From assembly GCA_013290035.1 (NCBI GenBank), contig JABCYT010000062.1, positions 1 through 10,507 on the forward strand: 10,507 nucleotides of DNA, read 5' to 3'. Made by a program: the position numbers and the translations under genes. The stretch comes from Alphaproteobacteria bacterium (lineage in GTDB: Bacteria > Pseudomonadota > Alphaproteobacteria > Reyranellales > Reyranellaceae). The notes beneath the pieces were generated by a model. It made no database searches. It was not told the origin of the DNA and saw only the letters and a program-made list of their open reading frames with translations. Of the stretch, positions 1-6,075 are shown piece after piece; within the stretch, counting starts at the first letter, position 1, and the number at the start of each line of letters is the position of its first letter.

Positions 1-767
1 TCGGCCGTGCGCCCGCTGTCGAGCACCTTGGCGAGGAGCTTCTCGGTGTCGTCGAAGCTGCAGCGCAGTCGACGGTTCTGGATGCGGTGTTCCTCGCGCT
101 GCAGGTCGCCCATCTCGGGCACGACGTCGGTGTCGAGCGCCTTGCAGTCGGCCTGCTCGCGTTGAAAGACGTACGAGGCCGCGACTTTGGGATCCTGGAA
201 CGACATCGCACTGAGGGCGATGCACTCGAAGACGGCGTCCAACGTGTGCTCGCCCGCGGGCTCGCAGTTCGTCATCGACCCCGGGTCGCCCGCGATGACC
301 ATCACCGCCGAATAACCGGCCGGCGGCGGGCGCCGGGCCAGGGCGGAGCGCACCGTCACCGGCGCGCCGCCGAACAAGGCCACGACCTCCCGTGCGGCGC
401 CGCGCAGGCTGAGCGGCGAGCCCGGGATCTGCAGGTCGATCGGATGGATGCCGTCGTCGACATGGGCCTTGCGCCATTCCTGCGCGCCGGCGCGCTGAAT
501 TCTGTCGAGATGTCGCGCGATCTGCTGTGCCGCAACCTCGGGCAGCGGCGCGTCGGATGCATCCGCGGCTTTCACGACGACCGGCTCGATGACGATTCCG
601 CCGATGGCAAACTCGCGGACGATCGCCGCTACCACGACGATGGCGGCCGCCGTGACCGCGATCGCGACCACCACCTTGCGCAAGCCGTCGAGCCAGCTCG
701 CGATCCGATCGAAGGACGGCCGAAGCCCCAATAGCGGCTGGTTCCTGGTTTGCGTGTCGTCCGGCAT
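1..767 (-). CDS. Membrane-anchored protein of unknown function, C-terminus beyond the left edge
   Basis: The reading frame starts at an ATG at 767 and stays open to base 1, giving about 255 residues, so the gene continues outside the window. A GGGAG ribosome binding site lies 5 nt upstream of the ATG. The N-terminus (residues 1-30) is polar and is followed by one strongly hydrophobic segment at about 32-50 (rich in V, A, I), then a polar region. This suggests a single-pass inner-membrane protein with a large domain on one side. After the membrane segment comes a stretch running I-E-P-V-V-V and then P-E-V-A-A-Q-Q-I. This recalls the membrane-proximal part of some alphaproteobacterial TPR proteins, but I do not recognise the family with certainty. 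Three or more cysteines occur after residue 165. Codon use is GC-rich like its neighbours. It lies 71 nt downstream of der on the same strand and may be read through from it or have its own promoter. Function unknown. Confidence 0.75.
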   Translation of the reverse strand, partial: MPDDTQTRNQPLLGLRPSFDRIASWLDGLRKVVVAIAVTAAAIVVVAAIVREFAIGGIVIEPVVVKAADASDAPLPEVAAQQIARHLDRIQRAGAQEWRKAHVDDGIHPIDLQIPGSPLSLRGAAREVVALFGGAPVTVRSALARRPPPAGYSAVMVIAGDPGSMTNCEPAGEHTLDAVFECIALSAMSFQDPKVAASYVFQREQADCKALDTDVVPEMGDLQREEHRIQNRRLRCSFDDTEKLLAKVLDSGRTA

Positions 768-838
768 GCTGGCTCCCGCCCTTCACGCAGGGCTCGATCC
801 TATGGTTGCATAGATGACCTTGGCAACACGCCGAATGT

Positions 839-2275
839 CTATCGCTGTTTCTTCGCCCGGCTGGCGAACGGATTGTTCGGCTTGCGCATGGCCAGCCGAA
901 TCGGCACGCCCGGCAGGTCGAAGTCGTCGCGCAGGCGATTGGTCAGATAGCGCAGGTAGTCGTCGCCCAGTTCCTGGGGCTGGCTGACCGACAGCACGAA
1001 GGTCGGCGGTCGCTTCTTGATCTGGGTCATGAAGCGCAGCCGGATGCGCCGCCCCTTGGCGAGCGGCGGCGGATGCAGCGTCTCCATTTCGCGCAGCCAG
1101 CGATTGAGCCTGGGCGTCGGCACGCGCTTGTTCCAGATGTCGTAGGTCTCGAACACCTTGGGCATCAGGCGCTCGACGCCGCGGCCGCTCAGCGCCGAGA
1201 AGCCCACGATGGGCACGTCCTTGACCTGGGCGAACGACGCCTCCAGCCGGTCGGCGAGCTTGCGCCAGGCCCGGCTCGAGGCCCGCTGATCGTCGGCCAG
1301 AAGGTCGGTCTTGTTGACCGCGATCACCAGGGCGCGGCCTTCGTCGATCACCCGGCCGGCGATGGTGAGATCCTGCTTCTCGGCCATGTCGGCGGCATCG
1401 AGCACCACGACCACGACATCGGCCAGCCGGATCGCGTCCAGCGTGTCGGCCACCGACGCCGCCTCGAGCCTGGCGTCGATGCGGCTGCGCCGCCGCATGC
1501 CAGCGGTGTCGATCAGGCGGACCAGCCGGCCACGCCATTGCCATTCGACGCGAATCGAATCGCGCGTGATGCCGGCCTCGGGACCGGTCAGCATGCGTTC
1601 CTCGCCGACCAGCCGGTTGAGCAGGGTCGACTTGCCGACATTGGGGCGTCCGACGATGGCCAGCAGCAGCGGTCGCGAGGCTGCCTCCTCGTCGCTCTCC
1701 TCGTCGAGGGCGTCGTCTTTTTCGTCGTCCTCTTCCGGCATCGGCTCGACGTGCCGGGCCAGCGCCTCGTGCAGGTCGCTCAGGCCCTCGCCATGCTCGG
1801 CCGAGACCGGGATGGGCTCGCCGAGGCCGAGCCCATGCGCTTCGGCCAGGCCCTGCTGGCCGGCGCGACCCTCGCACTTGTTGGCGACCAGGATCACCTT
1901 GTCTTTGCGCTTGCGCAGCCAGCCGGCGAAGCTCTCGTCCATCGGCAGGATGCCCGAGCGGGCATCGATCAGGAACAGCACGACGTCGGAGCCTTCGACG
2001 GCGCGCTCGGTGAAGCGGCGCATGCGCGCCTCCAGCCCGGCGCCGCCTGTGGTTTCCCAGCCCGCCGTGTCGAGCAGGGTGAAGGCAAGATCGCCCAGCT
2101 GCGCCGGCGCCTCGCGCACGTCGCGCGTCACGCCCGGCGTGTCGTCGACGATGGCGCGGCGGCGGCCGACCAGGCGGTTGAACAGGGTCGATTTGCCGAC
2201 ATTGGGCCGCCCGACGATGGCCACCCTGGCGGGGGCAACGCGCCGTGGCGGCCGGCTGCCCTCAGCGGAGGGCAA
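839..2275 (-). CDS. der: Ribosome-assembly GTPase Der (EngA)
   Basis: Der is an essential GTPase with two G domains that acts in late assembly of the 50S ribosomal subunit. The 478-residue product shows both domains. Domain 1 has G1 GRPNVGKS at 22-29, DTAGWE at 69-74 and NKCE at 132-135. Domain 2 has GRPNVGKS at 209-216, DTAGM at 256-260 and NKTD at 321-324. A very acidic linker (about 179-199, D/E-rich) joins them, and a basic KH-like domain ends the protein at about 375-478. Length is normal for the family. The start is a TTG that overlaps the end of bamB by 14 nt. No good Shine-Dalgarno is visible, so translational coupling to bamB is likely. The only other start in frame, a GTG at 2224 (codon 18), would cut into the first beta strand and also lacks a ribosome binding site. 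The neighbours (TPR protein, bamB) match the conserved yfgM-bamB-der order of E. coli. Identity is secure; only the start is uncertain. Confidence 0.97.
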   Translation of the reverse strand: MPSAEGSRPPRRVAPARVAIVGRPNVGKSTLFNRLVGRRRAIVDDTPGVTRDVREAPAQLGDLAFTLLDTAGWETTGGAGLEARMRRFTERAVEGSDVVLFLIDARSGILPMDESFAGWLRKRKDKVILVANKCEGRAGQQGLAEAHGLGLGEPIPVSAEHGEGLSDLHEALARHVEPMPEEDDEKDDALDEESDEEAASRPLLLAIVGRPNVGKSTLLNRLVGEERMLTGPEAGITRDSIRVEWQWRGRLVRLIDTAGMRRRSRIDARLEAASVADTLDAIRLADVVVVVLDAADMAEKQDLTIAGRVIDEGRALVIAVNKTDLLADDQRASSRAWRKLADRLEASFAQVKDVPIVGFSALSGRGVERLMPKVFETYDIWNKRVPTPRLNRWLREMETLHPPPLAKGRRIRLRFMTQIKKRPPTFVLSVSQPQELGDDYLRYLTNRLRDDFDLPGVPIRLAMRKPNNPFASRAKKQR

Positions 2276-3620
2276 TGAGTCGGCCCGAATCGGTCAAGAC
2301 GTAGATGGTGCGGTTGGCGATGACCGGTCCCAGCCGGACCGGATCACGCACGTCGAGCTTGCCGAGGATTTCGCCGGTATAGGGCGAGACGGCCAGGAGG
2401 TCGCCGAGCGTGCTGGCGACCAGGAGGCGGTCGCCGGCCAGCACCGGGCCCGACCACAGCACCGGCTTGCGGCGCTTCTCGTCCTGATATTGCGTGAGCG
2501 GCGTCACCCACTTGATCTTGCCGTTGTCGCGGCTGACGGCCGCGATGTCGGCGCTGCTGGTGGTGACGAAGGCGAAGCGCCCGGCGACCCACGGCGTTGT
2601 GCTGCCGCCGATGCCGCGTTCCCACAGGCGCTGGCCGCTGTTGAGCTCGACGGCGGCGAGCTGGCCGGCCGTGCCCATCGCCAGCACGACGCCGCGATCG
2701 ATCACCGGGCGGCCGCGAATGTCGCTCAGGTTGCCGAAGGCCCGCACCTCGCCGCGCGAGCCGATCATCGATTCGTTCCACACCTGGCGGCCGTTATCCA
2801 GGCGAAGGCCGACCAGCTCGCCCGACGAGAACGGCGCCACGACGAAGTCGCCGGAGCCCGCCGGGCTGTTGCCGCCGACATAGCCCGCGCTTTCCGTCAG
2901 GCCGGTGAATGACCAGAGGTCCGAGCCGTCGACGGCGGCAAGCGCGGCCAGCTTGTTGTCGATGCTGATGACAAACACGCGATCGCCGAACACCAGCGGC
3001 GCGCCGCGCACCGGCGCGCTCACCGACGAGTTCCAGATCTCCTTGCCGTCGTTGGGGTCGAGCGAGAACACCGAGGCGAAGCCCGTGGTCACGAACAGCC
3101 GGCCGCCGTAATAGGCGAGACCGCCGCCGAACTCGTCATCGTCGCGCGCCTTCTCGGGCTTGAGCGTCACCCGCCAGATCAGCTGGCCGGTATCGGCATT
3201 GAAGGCCGACACGGTGCTTTGCGCGTCCTTGGCAAAGACCTTGCCTTCGGCGACGACCGGCGGCGTGGTCAGGATGCGCGACGAGGTCGAGCCCGCGCCG
3301 ACATCGGCCGTCCAGATGACCTGGGGCGAAGGGCCGACCGCCAGATTGTGCATCGCGTAGTTGGCGAAGCCGCCGGATTGCGGCCAGGAATCGTTGACCG
3401 TTGGTGCCGGCAGCACGATCTCGACATTGGCCATGTCCTTGTCGGCCTCGATTTCGCCGCGCTCGGCGAAGACCGCGGTGCGCTCGCCCGGCAGCGGCGT
3501 CTTGCTCTTGCCGAACCAGTCACTGACCGTGTCGGTGATACCGCATCCGGAAAGCGACACACTGAGCAGAAGGGCAACGACAAGGATCCGGCAATCGATC
3601 GTACGCAACGCCTTCGCCAT
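2262..3620 (-). CDS. bamB: Outer-membrane protein assembly lipoprotein BamB (PQQ-like beta-propeller)
   Basis: BamB is a periplasm-facing lipoprotein of the BAM complex that helps BamA fold outer-membrane proteins. The product (452 residues from this start) begins with a signal peptide and a lipobox L-S-G-C, with the lipidated cysteine at residue 26. The rest carries repeated propeller blade motifs of the type D-x-G-x-x-x-W (for example ADTGQLIW, NDGKEIW, DNGRQVW, NSGQRLW, DNGKIKW), as expected for an eight-bladed PQQ-like propeller. It is somewhat longer than E. coli BamB (392). I chose the ATG at 3620 because it gives a proper lipoprotein signal and lies 4 nt after the stop of the upstream TPR gene. 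An ATG at 3647 is also in frame but would add nine arginine-rich residues and overlap that gene. An AGGA lies just before the chosen start. The 3' end overlaps the der start, so the genes form one operon. Identity rests on fold, lipobox and synteny together. Confidence 0.93.
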   Translation of the reverse strand: MAKALRTIDCRILVVALLLSVSLSGCGITDTVSDWFGKSKTPLPGERTAVFAERGEIEADKDMANVEIVLPAPTVNDSWPQSGGFANYAMHNLAVGPSPQVIWTADVGAGSTSSRILTTPPVVAEGKVFAKDAQSTVSAFNADTGQLIWRVTLKPEKARDDDEFGGGLAYYGGRLFVTTGFASVFSLDPNDGKEIWNSSVSAPVRGAPLVFGDRVFVISIDNKLAALAAVDGSDLWSFTGLTESAGYVGGNSPAGSGDFVVAPFSSGELVGLRLDNGRQVWNESMIGSRGEVRAFGNLSDIRGRPVIDRGVVLAMGTAGQLAAVELNSGQRLWERGIGGSTTPWVAGRFAFVTTSSADIAAVSRDNGKIKWVTPLTQYQDEKRRKPVLWSGPVLAGDRLLVASTLGDLLAVSPYTGEILGKLDVRDPVRLGPVIANRTIYVLTDSGRLIALR

Positions 3621-3624
3621 GATC

Positions 3625-4272
3625 CTACTTCGCCTCCGCGGCGCCATAGAGGTTGAGCATCGCCGTGACGCGCTGCTGGGTGCCCTGCGGCAGCTGCGGA
3701 TCCTTCGAGATCTCGGTCCACAGCTCGCGGGCCTGCTTGAGGTCGCCCTTGCGCGCCGCCGCCAGCGCTTGCAGCTCGCGCACGCTCAGGCGGAACGGGC
3801 GGCCGGGGGCGGCGAGCGGCTCGAGCTTGGCGATCATCTCCTCGGCCTTGGGCGTATCGACGCTCTTGAAGGCCGCGATGACGTTGGCGAGGTCGGCCAG
3901 CTCGGCGGGCGACAAGGTGGGCGTCAGCGCCGCCAGGGCCGTCACCTGGGCATCGACGGGCTCGCGCAACTGCGCGGCGATCATGGCCGCCAGCGAGCGA
4001 TAGGGTTCGGGCGCGCTCGAGGCCTGCTTCTCGAACTCGGCCCGCGCGGCCGCCGGGTCCTGCGGGATCTTGGCCAGCGCCGCCGAATAGGCGGCACTCG
4101 CCGCGGCGCGCTGCGAGGCATCGTACTGGCGCCAGCCGACCAGCCCTGCCACGACCACCACCACGATCACGGCGGCGGCCACGACCCATGTGCCATACCG
4201 GCCCCACCATTCCCTGAGCTCGTCCTTGCGGACGGCTTCGTCGACCTCATGAAATGCGGCGGAATCGGACAA
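3625..4272 (-). CDS. YfgM-like membrane-anchored TPR protein
   Basis: This 215-residue protein has the layout of the YfgM/TPR_21 family. A short charged cytosolic N-terminus with the typical E-V-D-E-A-V-R-K-D-E-L pattern is followed by one membrane helix at about 28-46 and then alanine-rich helical repeats to the end, predicted to be periplasmic. In E. coli YfgM is an accessory partner of the SecYEG translocon and PpiD, working with periplasmic chaperones. That role is inferred here from family and position. The start is a TTG at 4272 with a GGGAG ribosome binding site 6 nt upstream; an in-frame TGA lies further upstream and no ATG is available. The gene is the first of the TPR-bamB-der cluster, 4 nt before bamB, so it probably carries the operon promoter in the gap up to 4437. 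Confidence 0.88.
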   Translation of the reverse strand: MSDSAAFHEVDEAVRKDELREWWGRYGTWVVAAAVIVVVVVAGLVGWRQYDASQRAAASAAYSAALAKIPQDPAAARAEFEKQASSAPEPYRSLAAMIAAQLREPVDAQVTALAALTPTLSPAELADLANVIAAFKSVDTPKAEEMIAKLEPLAAPGRPFRLSVRELQALAAARKGDLKQARELWTEISKDPQLPQGTQQRVTAMLNLYGAAEAK

Positions 4273-4437
4273 GGACGGCTCCCGGATTATCGCGGAATAT
4301 CAACAGCTTCAGGCGCGGTTCATAGCCCCCCACCCGAACTTTGGCAAACCACGGAACGGGGGCATTTGGGGGCGCTTTACCGTGGCCGGCGGTTCTGCAA
4401 CAATTCATCCAAACGACATGATTCAAGTCGCGGCTGC
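4273..4437. promoter_or_regulatory. Divergent intergenic region, presumed promoters of the TPR-bamB-der operon and the DUF2794 gene
   Basis: This 165-bp gap separates two divergently transcribed genes and so should hold at least two promoters. I see no confident -35/-10 pair. Two features stand out. One is a 6-bp inverted repeat CCACGG (4349-4354) / CCGTGG (4380-4385). The other, inside it, is a direct repeat of GGGGGC at 4358-4363 and 4368-4373, spaced one helical turn (10 bp) apart. These could be regulator contacts, but the G-runs could also be chance in GC-rich DNA. Confidence 0.4.
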
Positions 4438-4770
4438 ATGACCAACTTGTACCGTTTCGCCGACCAAAGGGCGCGGCGCCGGATTGTCTCATTCGATCGC
4501 CGGGAACTGTCCCGGCTTCTCAGTCTTTACAGCCCGCGCGTCGCCTCGGGCGAATGGCGCGACTACGCCATCGACTTCCGGCCGGGCATGGCGATCTTCT
4601 CGATCTTCCGCCACACCGCCGAACAGCCGCTCTATGCCATCGCCAAGGTGCCGGGCGCCGCCCAAGGCGGCTATATGGTCTACAACGGCCCGCGCAAGCT
4701 CGCGCACGGCGACTCGCTCGAAGACGTGCTCAGCGTCTTCGACCGCAAGCTCCGACTTCTGCTGGGCTGA
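4438..4770 (+). CDS. DUF2794 domain protein
   Basis: The 110-residue product matches the DUF2794 family, conserved in Alphaproteobacteria and without a known function. The diagnostic core is visible: S-F-D-R-R-E-L at 18-24, L-S-L-Y at 28-31, G-E-W-R-D-Y-A-I-D at 38-46, an F-S-I-F-R segment at 54-58, P-L-Y-A-I-A-K at 64-70, and a C-terminal L-E-D-V-L helix. No signal peptide or membrane segment is seen, so it is probably cytosolic. The ATG at 4438 gives the normal family length. The frame is open much further upstream (to 3361), but that stretch is antisense to the TPR gene and reads as low-complexity R/G-rich shadow sequence. No strong ribosome binding site precedes the ATG. The gene is divergent from the TPR-bamB-der operon, and its stop lies one base from the stop of the convergent lipoprotein gene. 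Confidence 0.88.
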   Translation: MTNLYRFADQRARRRIVSFDRRELSRLLSLYSPRVASGEWRDYAIDFRPGMAIFSIFRHTAEQPLYAIAKVPGAAQGGYMVYNGPRKLAHGDSLEDVLSVFDRKLRLLLG

Positions 4771-4771
4771 G

Positions 4772-4990
4772 CTACTTGTTGTTCGTCGTGATGGCGCCGA
4801 TACCGGCGCCCACGGCGGCGCCCACCAGCGCCGGCGCCACGAGCGGCCAGCCGGCCAGCGCGCCCACGGCAAGGCCCGCGCCGGCGCCGATGCCACCGCC
4901 GGTCAGAGCCCGTTCGCCCATGGTATCGCCGCAGGCGGAAAGCGCCAAAGCGAGCGGGAGTACGATCACAGCACCAATCTTGGCTTTCAT
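4772..4990 (-). CDS. Small glycine-zipper lipoprotein
   Basis: A 72-residue protein with a clear lipoprotein signal: basic N-terminus (M-K-A-K), hydrophobic core, and lipobox L-S-A-C with the cysteine at residue 20. The mature part (about 52 residues) is rich in glycine and alanine with repeated G-x-x-x-G spacing (about residues 31-47 and 57-66), the glycine-zipper pattern of small envelope lipoproteins related to the SlyB/OsmB type. It is likely an outer-membrane or periplasmic lipoprotein with a structural or stress-linked role, which is inference. The ATG at 4990 has a good ribosome binding site (GAGG, about 7 nt upstream). Its stop is one base from the stop of the convergent DUF2794 gene. 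An AT-rich region upstream probably holds its promoter. Confidence 0.85.
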   Translation of the reverse strand: MKAKIGAVIVLPLALALSACGDTMGERALTGGGIGAGAGLAVGALAGWPLVAPALVGAAVGAGIGAITTNNK

Positions 4991-5070
4991 GACAGACCTC
5001 GAAGGGGGGATGCGGCCGGTCTTTGCCGCTCGGATTATTATTCGCAGCCACTGAAGGCTTTAATGGCGGG

Positions 5071-5132
5071 AGCGTCGTTGATTTGAGGTAAAAAGTCAAG
5101 AAATCGTTCTAATCAATTGAAATACATAATAT
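5071..5132 (-). promoter_or_regulatory. AT-rich patch, likely promoter region of the lipoprotein gene
   Basis: This stretch is much richer in A and T than the rest of the window and lies upstream of the lipoprotein gene. Reading the minus strand, a TTGATT (5116-5111) is followed after 17 nt by TTTTAC (5093-5088), and a TTGACT occurs at 5099-5094. These only partly match sigma-70 boxes, so the exact promoter is unsure. A TCAATTGA palindrome lies at 5113-5120. The AT-richness continues to about 5150 inside the 3' end of the neighbouring thioredoxin-fold gene. Confidence 0.3.
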
Positions 5133-5486
5133 TTATGAGAATATATGCACATACTGCTCAGGCTTGAAGCCGACCACGAGCTTGCCGCCGACATCGAGCA
5201 CCGGCCGTTTGATCATCGAAGGCTGGCCGATCATCAGCGCAACCGCCTTCTTCCCGGTGAGGCCTTCCTTCTCCTTGTCCGGCAGCTTGCGAAAGGTCGT
5301 GCCGGCGCGGTTGAGCAGTGTTTCCCAACCGACCTTGGACGCCCAGCCTTCGAGGCGGCCGCGCTCGATGCCGGCCGTCTTGTAGTCATGGAAGTCGTAG
5401 GCGATGCCCTGCCCGTCCAGCCAGGCCCGCGCCTTTTTCATCGTGTCACAATTCTTGATGCCGTAGATCGTTATCGTCTTCGCCAC
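5133..5486 (-). CDS. ArsC/Spx-family thioredoxin-fold protein (YffB-like)
   Basis: The 117-residue product belongs to the ArsC/Spx/YffB thioredoxin-fold family. It begins with a beta strand T-I-T-I-Y-G-I, followed by K-N-C-D-T-M-K-K-A with the single conserved cysteine at residue 13. The later P-S-M-I-K-R-P-V-L at about 89-97 is the family cis-proline/arginine segment. The IKNCDT motif is that of the YffB branch, not the H-N-P-x-C-G-T-S motif of true ArsC arsenate reductases, so arsenate reduction should not be assumed; E. coli YffB is itself of uncertain function. I chose the GTG at 5486 because it starts just before the first strand and has GGGAG 8 nt upstream. An ATG at 5540 in frame would add 18 proline/arginine-rich residues with no family support. 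The gene is divergent from the SRPBCC-VOC pair. It ends in an AT-rich patch that sets its last codons apart from the rest. Confidence 0.88.
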   Translation of the reverse strand: MAKTITIYGIKNCDTMKKARAWLDGQGIAYDFHDYKTAGIERGRLEGWASKVGWETLLNRAGTTFRKLPDKEKEGLTGKKAVALMIGQPSMIKRPVLDVGGKLVVGFKPEQYVHIFS

Positions 5487-5519
5487 GCGAGAAGCTCCCG
5501 GACCTGAGAATTCTGGCGA

Positions 5520-5543
5520 GGGATGTCGGCGCGCCCGCATCCC
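5520..5543. promoter_or_regulatory. 24-bp near-palindrome in a divergent gap, candidate operator
   Basis: GGGATG (5520-5525) pairs with CATCCC (5538-5543), and the centre GGCGCGCC (5528-5535) is itself a perfect palindrome. Only the two bases in each half between these blocks fail to match, so 20 of 24 positions are symmetric. It lies between the ArsC-like gene (start 5486) and the SRPBCC gene (start 5586), where an operator controlling both directions would be expected. Function is inferred from symmetry and position only. Confidence 0.4.
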
Positions 5544-5585
5544 GTTCGTCCTTGGGTCAGAAACGACCTTCCGAGGAGAAAATCA

Positions 5586-6044
5586 ATGTCTGCCGATCGC
5601 GAGCTCATGCTCACCCGCCTCATCGACGCGCCGCGCGAGAAGGTCTATCGCGCGTGGACCGACGCCTCGCTCTTGAAGCAATGGTTCGCGCCCCTGCCCT
5701 ACACTGCGCCGGTCGCCGAGCTCGACGTGCGGCCGGGCGGCTCGGCCTTCATCGTCATGCGCGGCCCCGACGGCAAGGACCTGCCCAATCACGGCGTCTA
5801 TCTCGAAGTCGTGCCCAACCAGCGGCTGGTCTCCACCGACGCCTACACGAAGGCCTGGGAGCCGTCCGAGAAGCCGTTCATGACCCTGATCCTCACCTTC
5901 GAGGATGAAGGCGGCAAGACGCGCTACACCGCGCGCGTGCGCCATTGGACGGTGGCCGACCGCGAGGCCCACGAGAAGATGGGCTTTCACCAAGGCTGGG
6001 GCATCTGCGCCGACCAGCTCGCGGCGCTCGTCGCTAGAATCTGA
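5586..6044 (+). CDS. SRPBCC protein of the AHSA1 (activator of Hsp90 ATPase-like) type
   Basis: A 152-residue START/Bet v 1-like single-domain protein. The N-terminal strand L-M-L-T-R-L-I-D-A-P-R-E-K-V-Y-R-A-W-T-D (8-26), then L-K-Q-W-F-A-P, a G-G-S-A-F-I-V-M-R strand (51-59), and the C-terminal helix with G-F-H-Q-G-W-G (133-139) form the usual AHSA1 pattern. Such proteins bind hydrophobic ligands in a deep cavity; the bacterial members mostly lack a defined substrate and are not Hsp90 co-chaperones. The ATG at 5586 has a strong GAGGAG ribosome binding site about 7 nt upstream. An earlier in-frame ATG at 5523 falls in the palindromic intergenic sequence and is not favoured. The VOC gene follows after 31 nt on the same strand, and the two are very likely co-transcribed. 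SRPBCC and VOC proteins are often neighbours in small detoxification or stress-type clusters. Confidence 0.92.
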   Translation: MSADRELMLTRLIDAPREKVYRAWTDASLLKQWFAPLPYTAPVAELDVRPGGSAFIVMRGPDGKDLPNHGVYLEVVPNQRLVSTDAYTKAWEPSEKPFMTLILTFEDEGGKTRYTARVRHWTVADREAHEKMGFHQGWGICADQLAALVARI

Positions 6045-6075
6045 TCCACACCACGTCGCAAGAAAGGATACCGGC

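Noticed and set aside
800..813. CTATG-GTTG-CATAG hairpin after der
   Set aside because: A 5-bp AT-containing stem without a T-run is too weak to call a terminator.
783..1877. Minus-strand frame of 364 codons within der
   Set aside because: It is in another frame of the der coding region, is R/A/G-rich and has no recognisable domain.
1073..2912. Long plus-strand open frames (1073-2278 and 1311-2912) opposite der and the end of bamB
   Set aside because: They are antisense to well-supported genes, low in complexity (S/R- or A/H/D-rich), cross gene boundaries and have no family resemblance. They are shadows of GC-rich codon use.
3361..4437. Upstream extension of the DUF2794 frame
   Set aside because: It is antisense to the bamB and TPR genes, while the family's usual length matches the start at 4438.
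5133..5486. Annotation as arsenate reductase ArsC
   Set aside because: The cysteine motif is of the YffB type (I-K-N-C-D-T), not the ArsC active-site motif, and no ars genes are adjacent.
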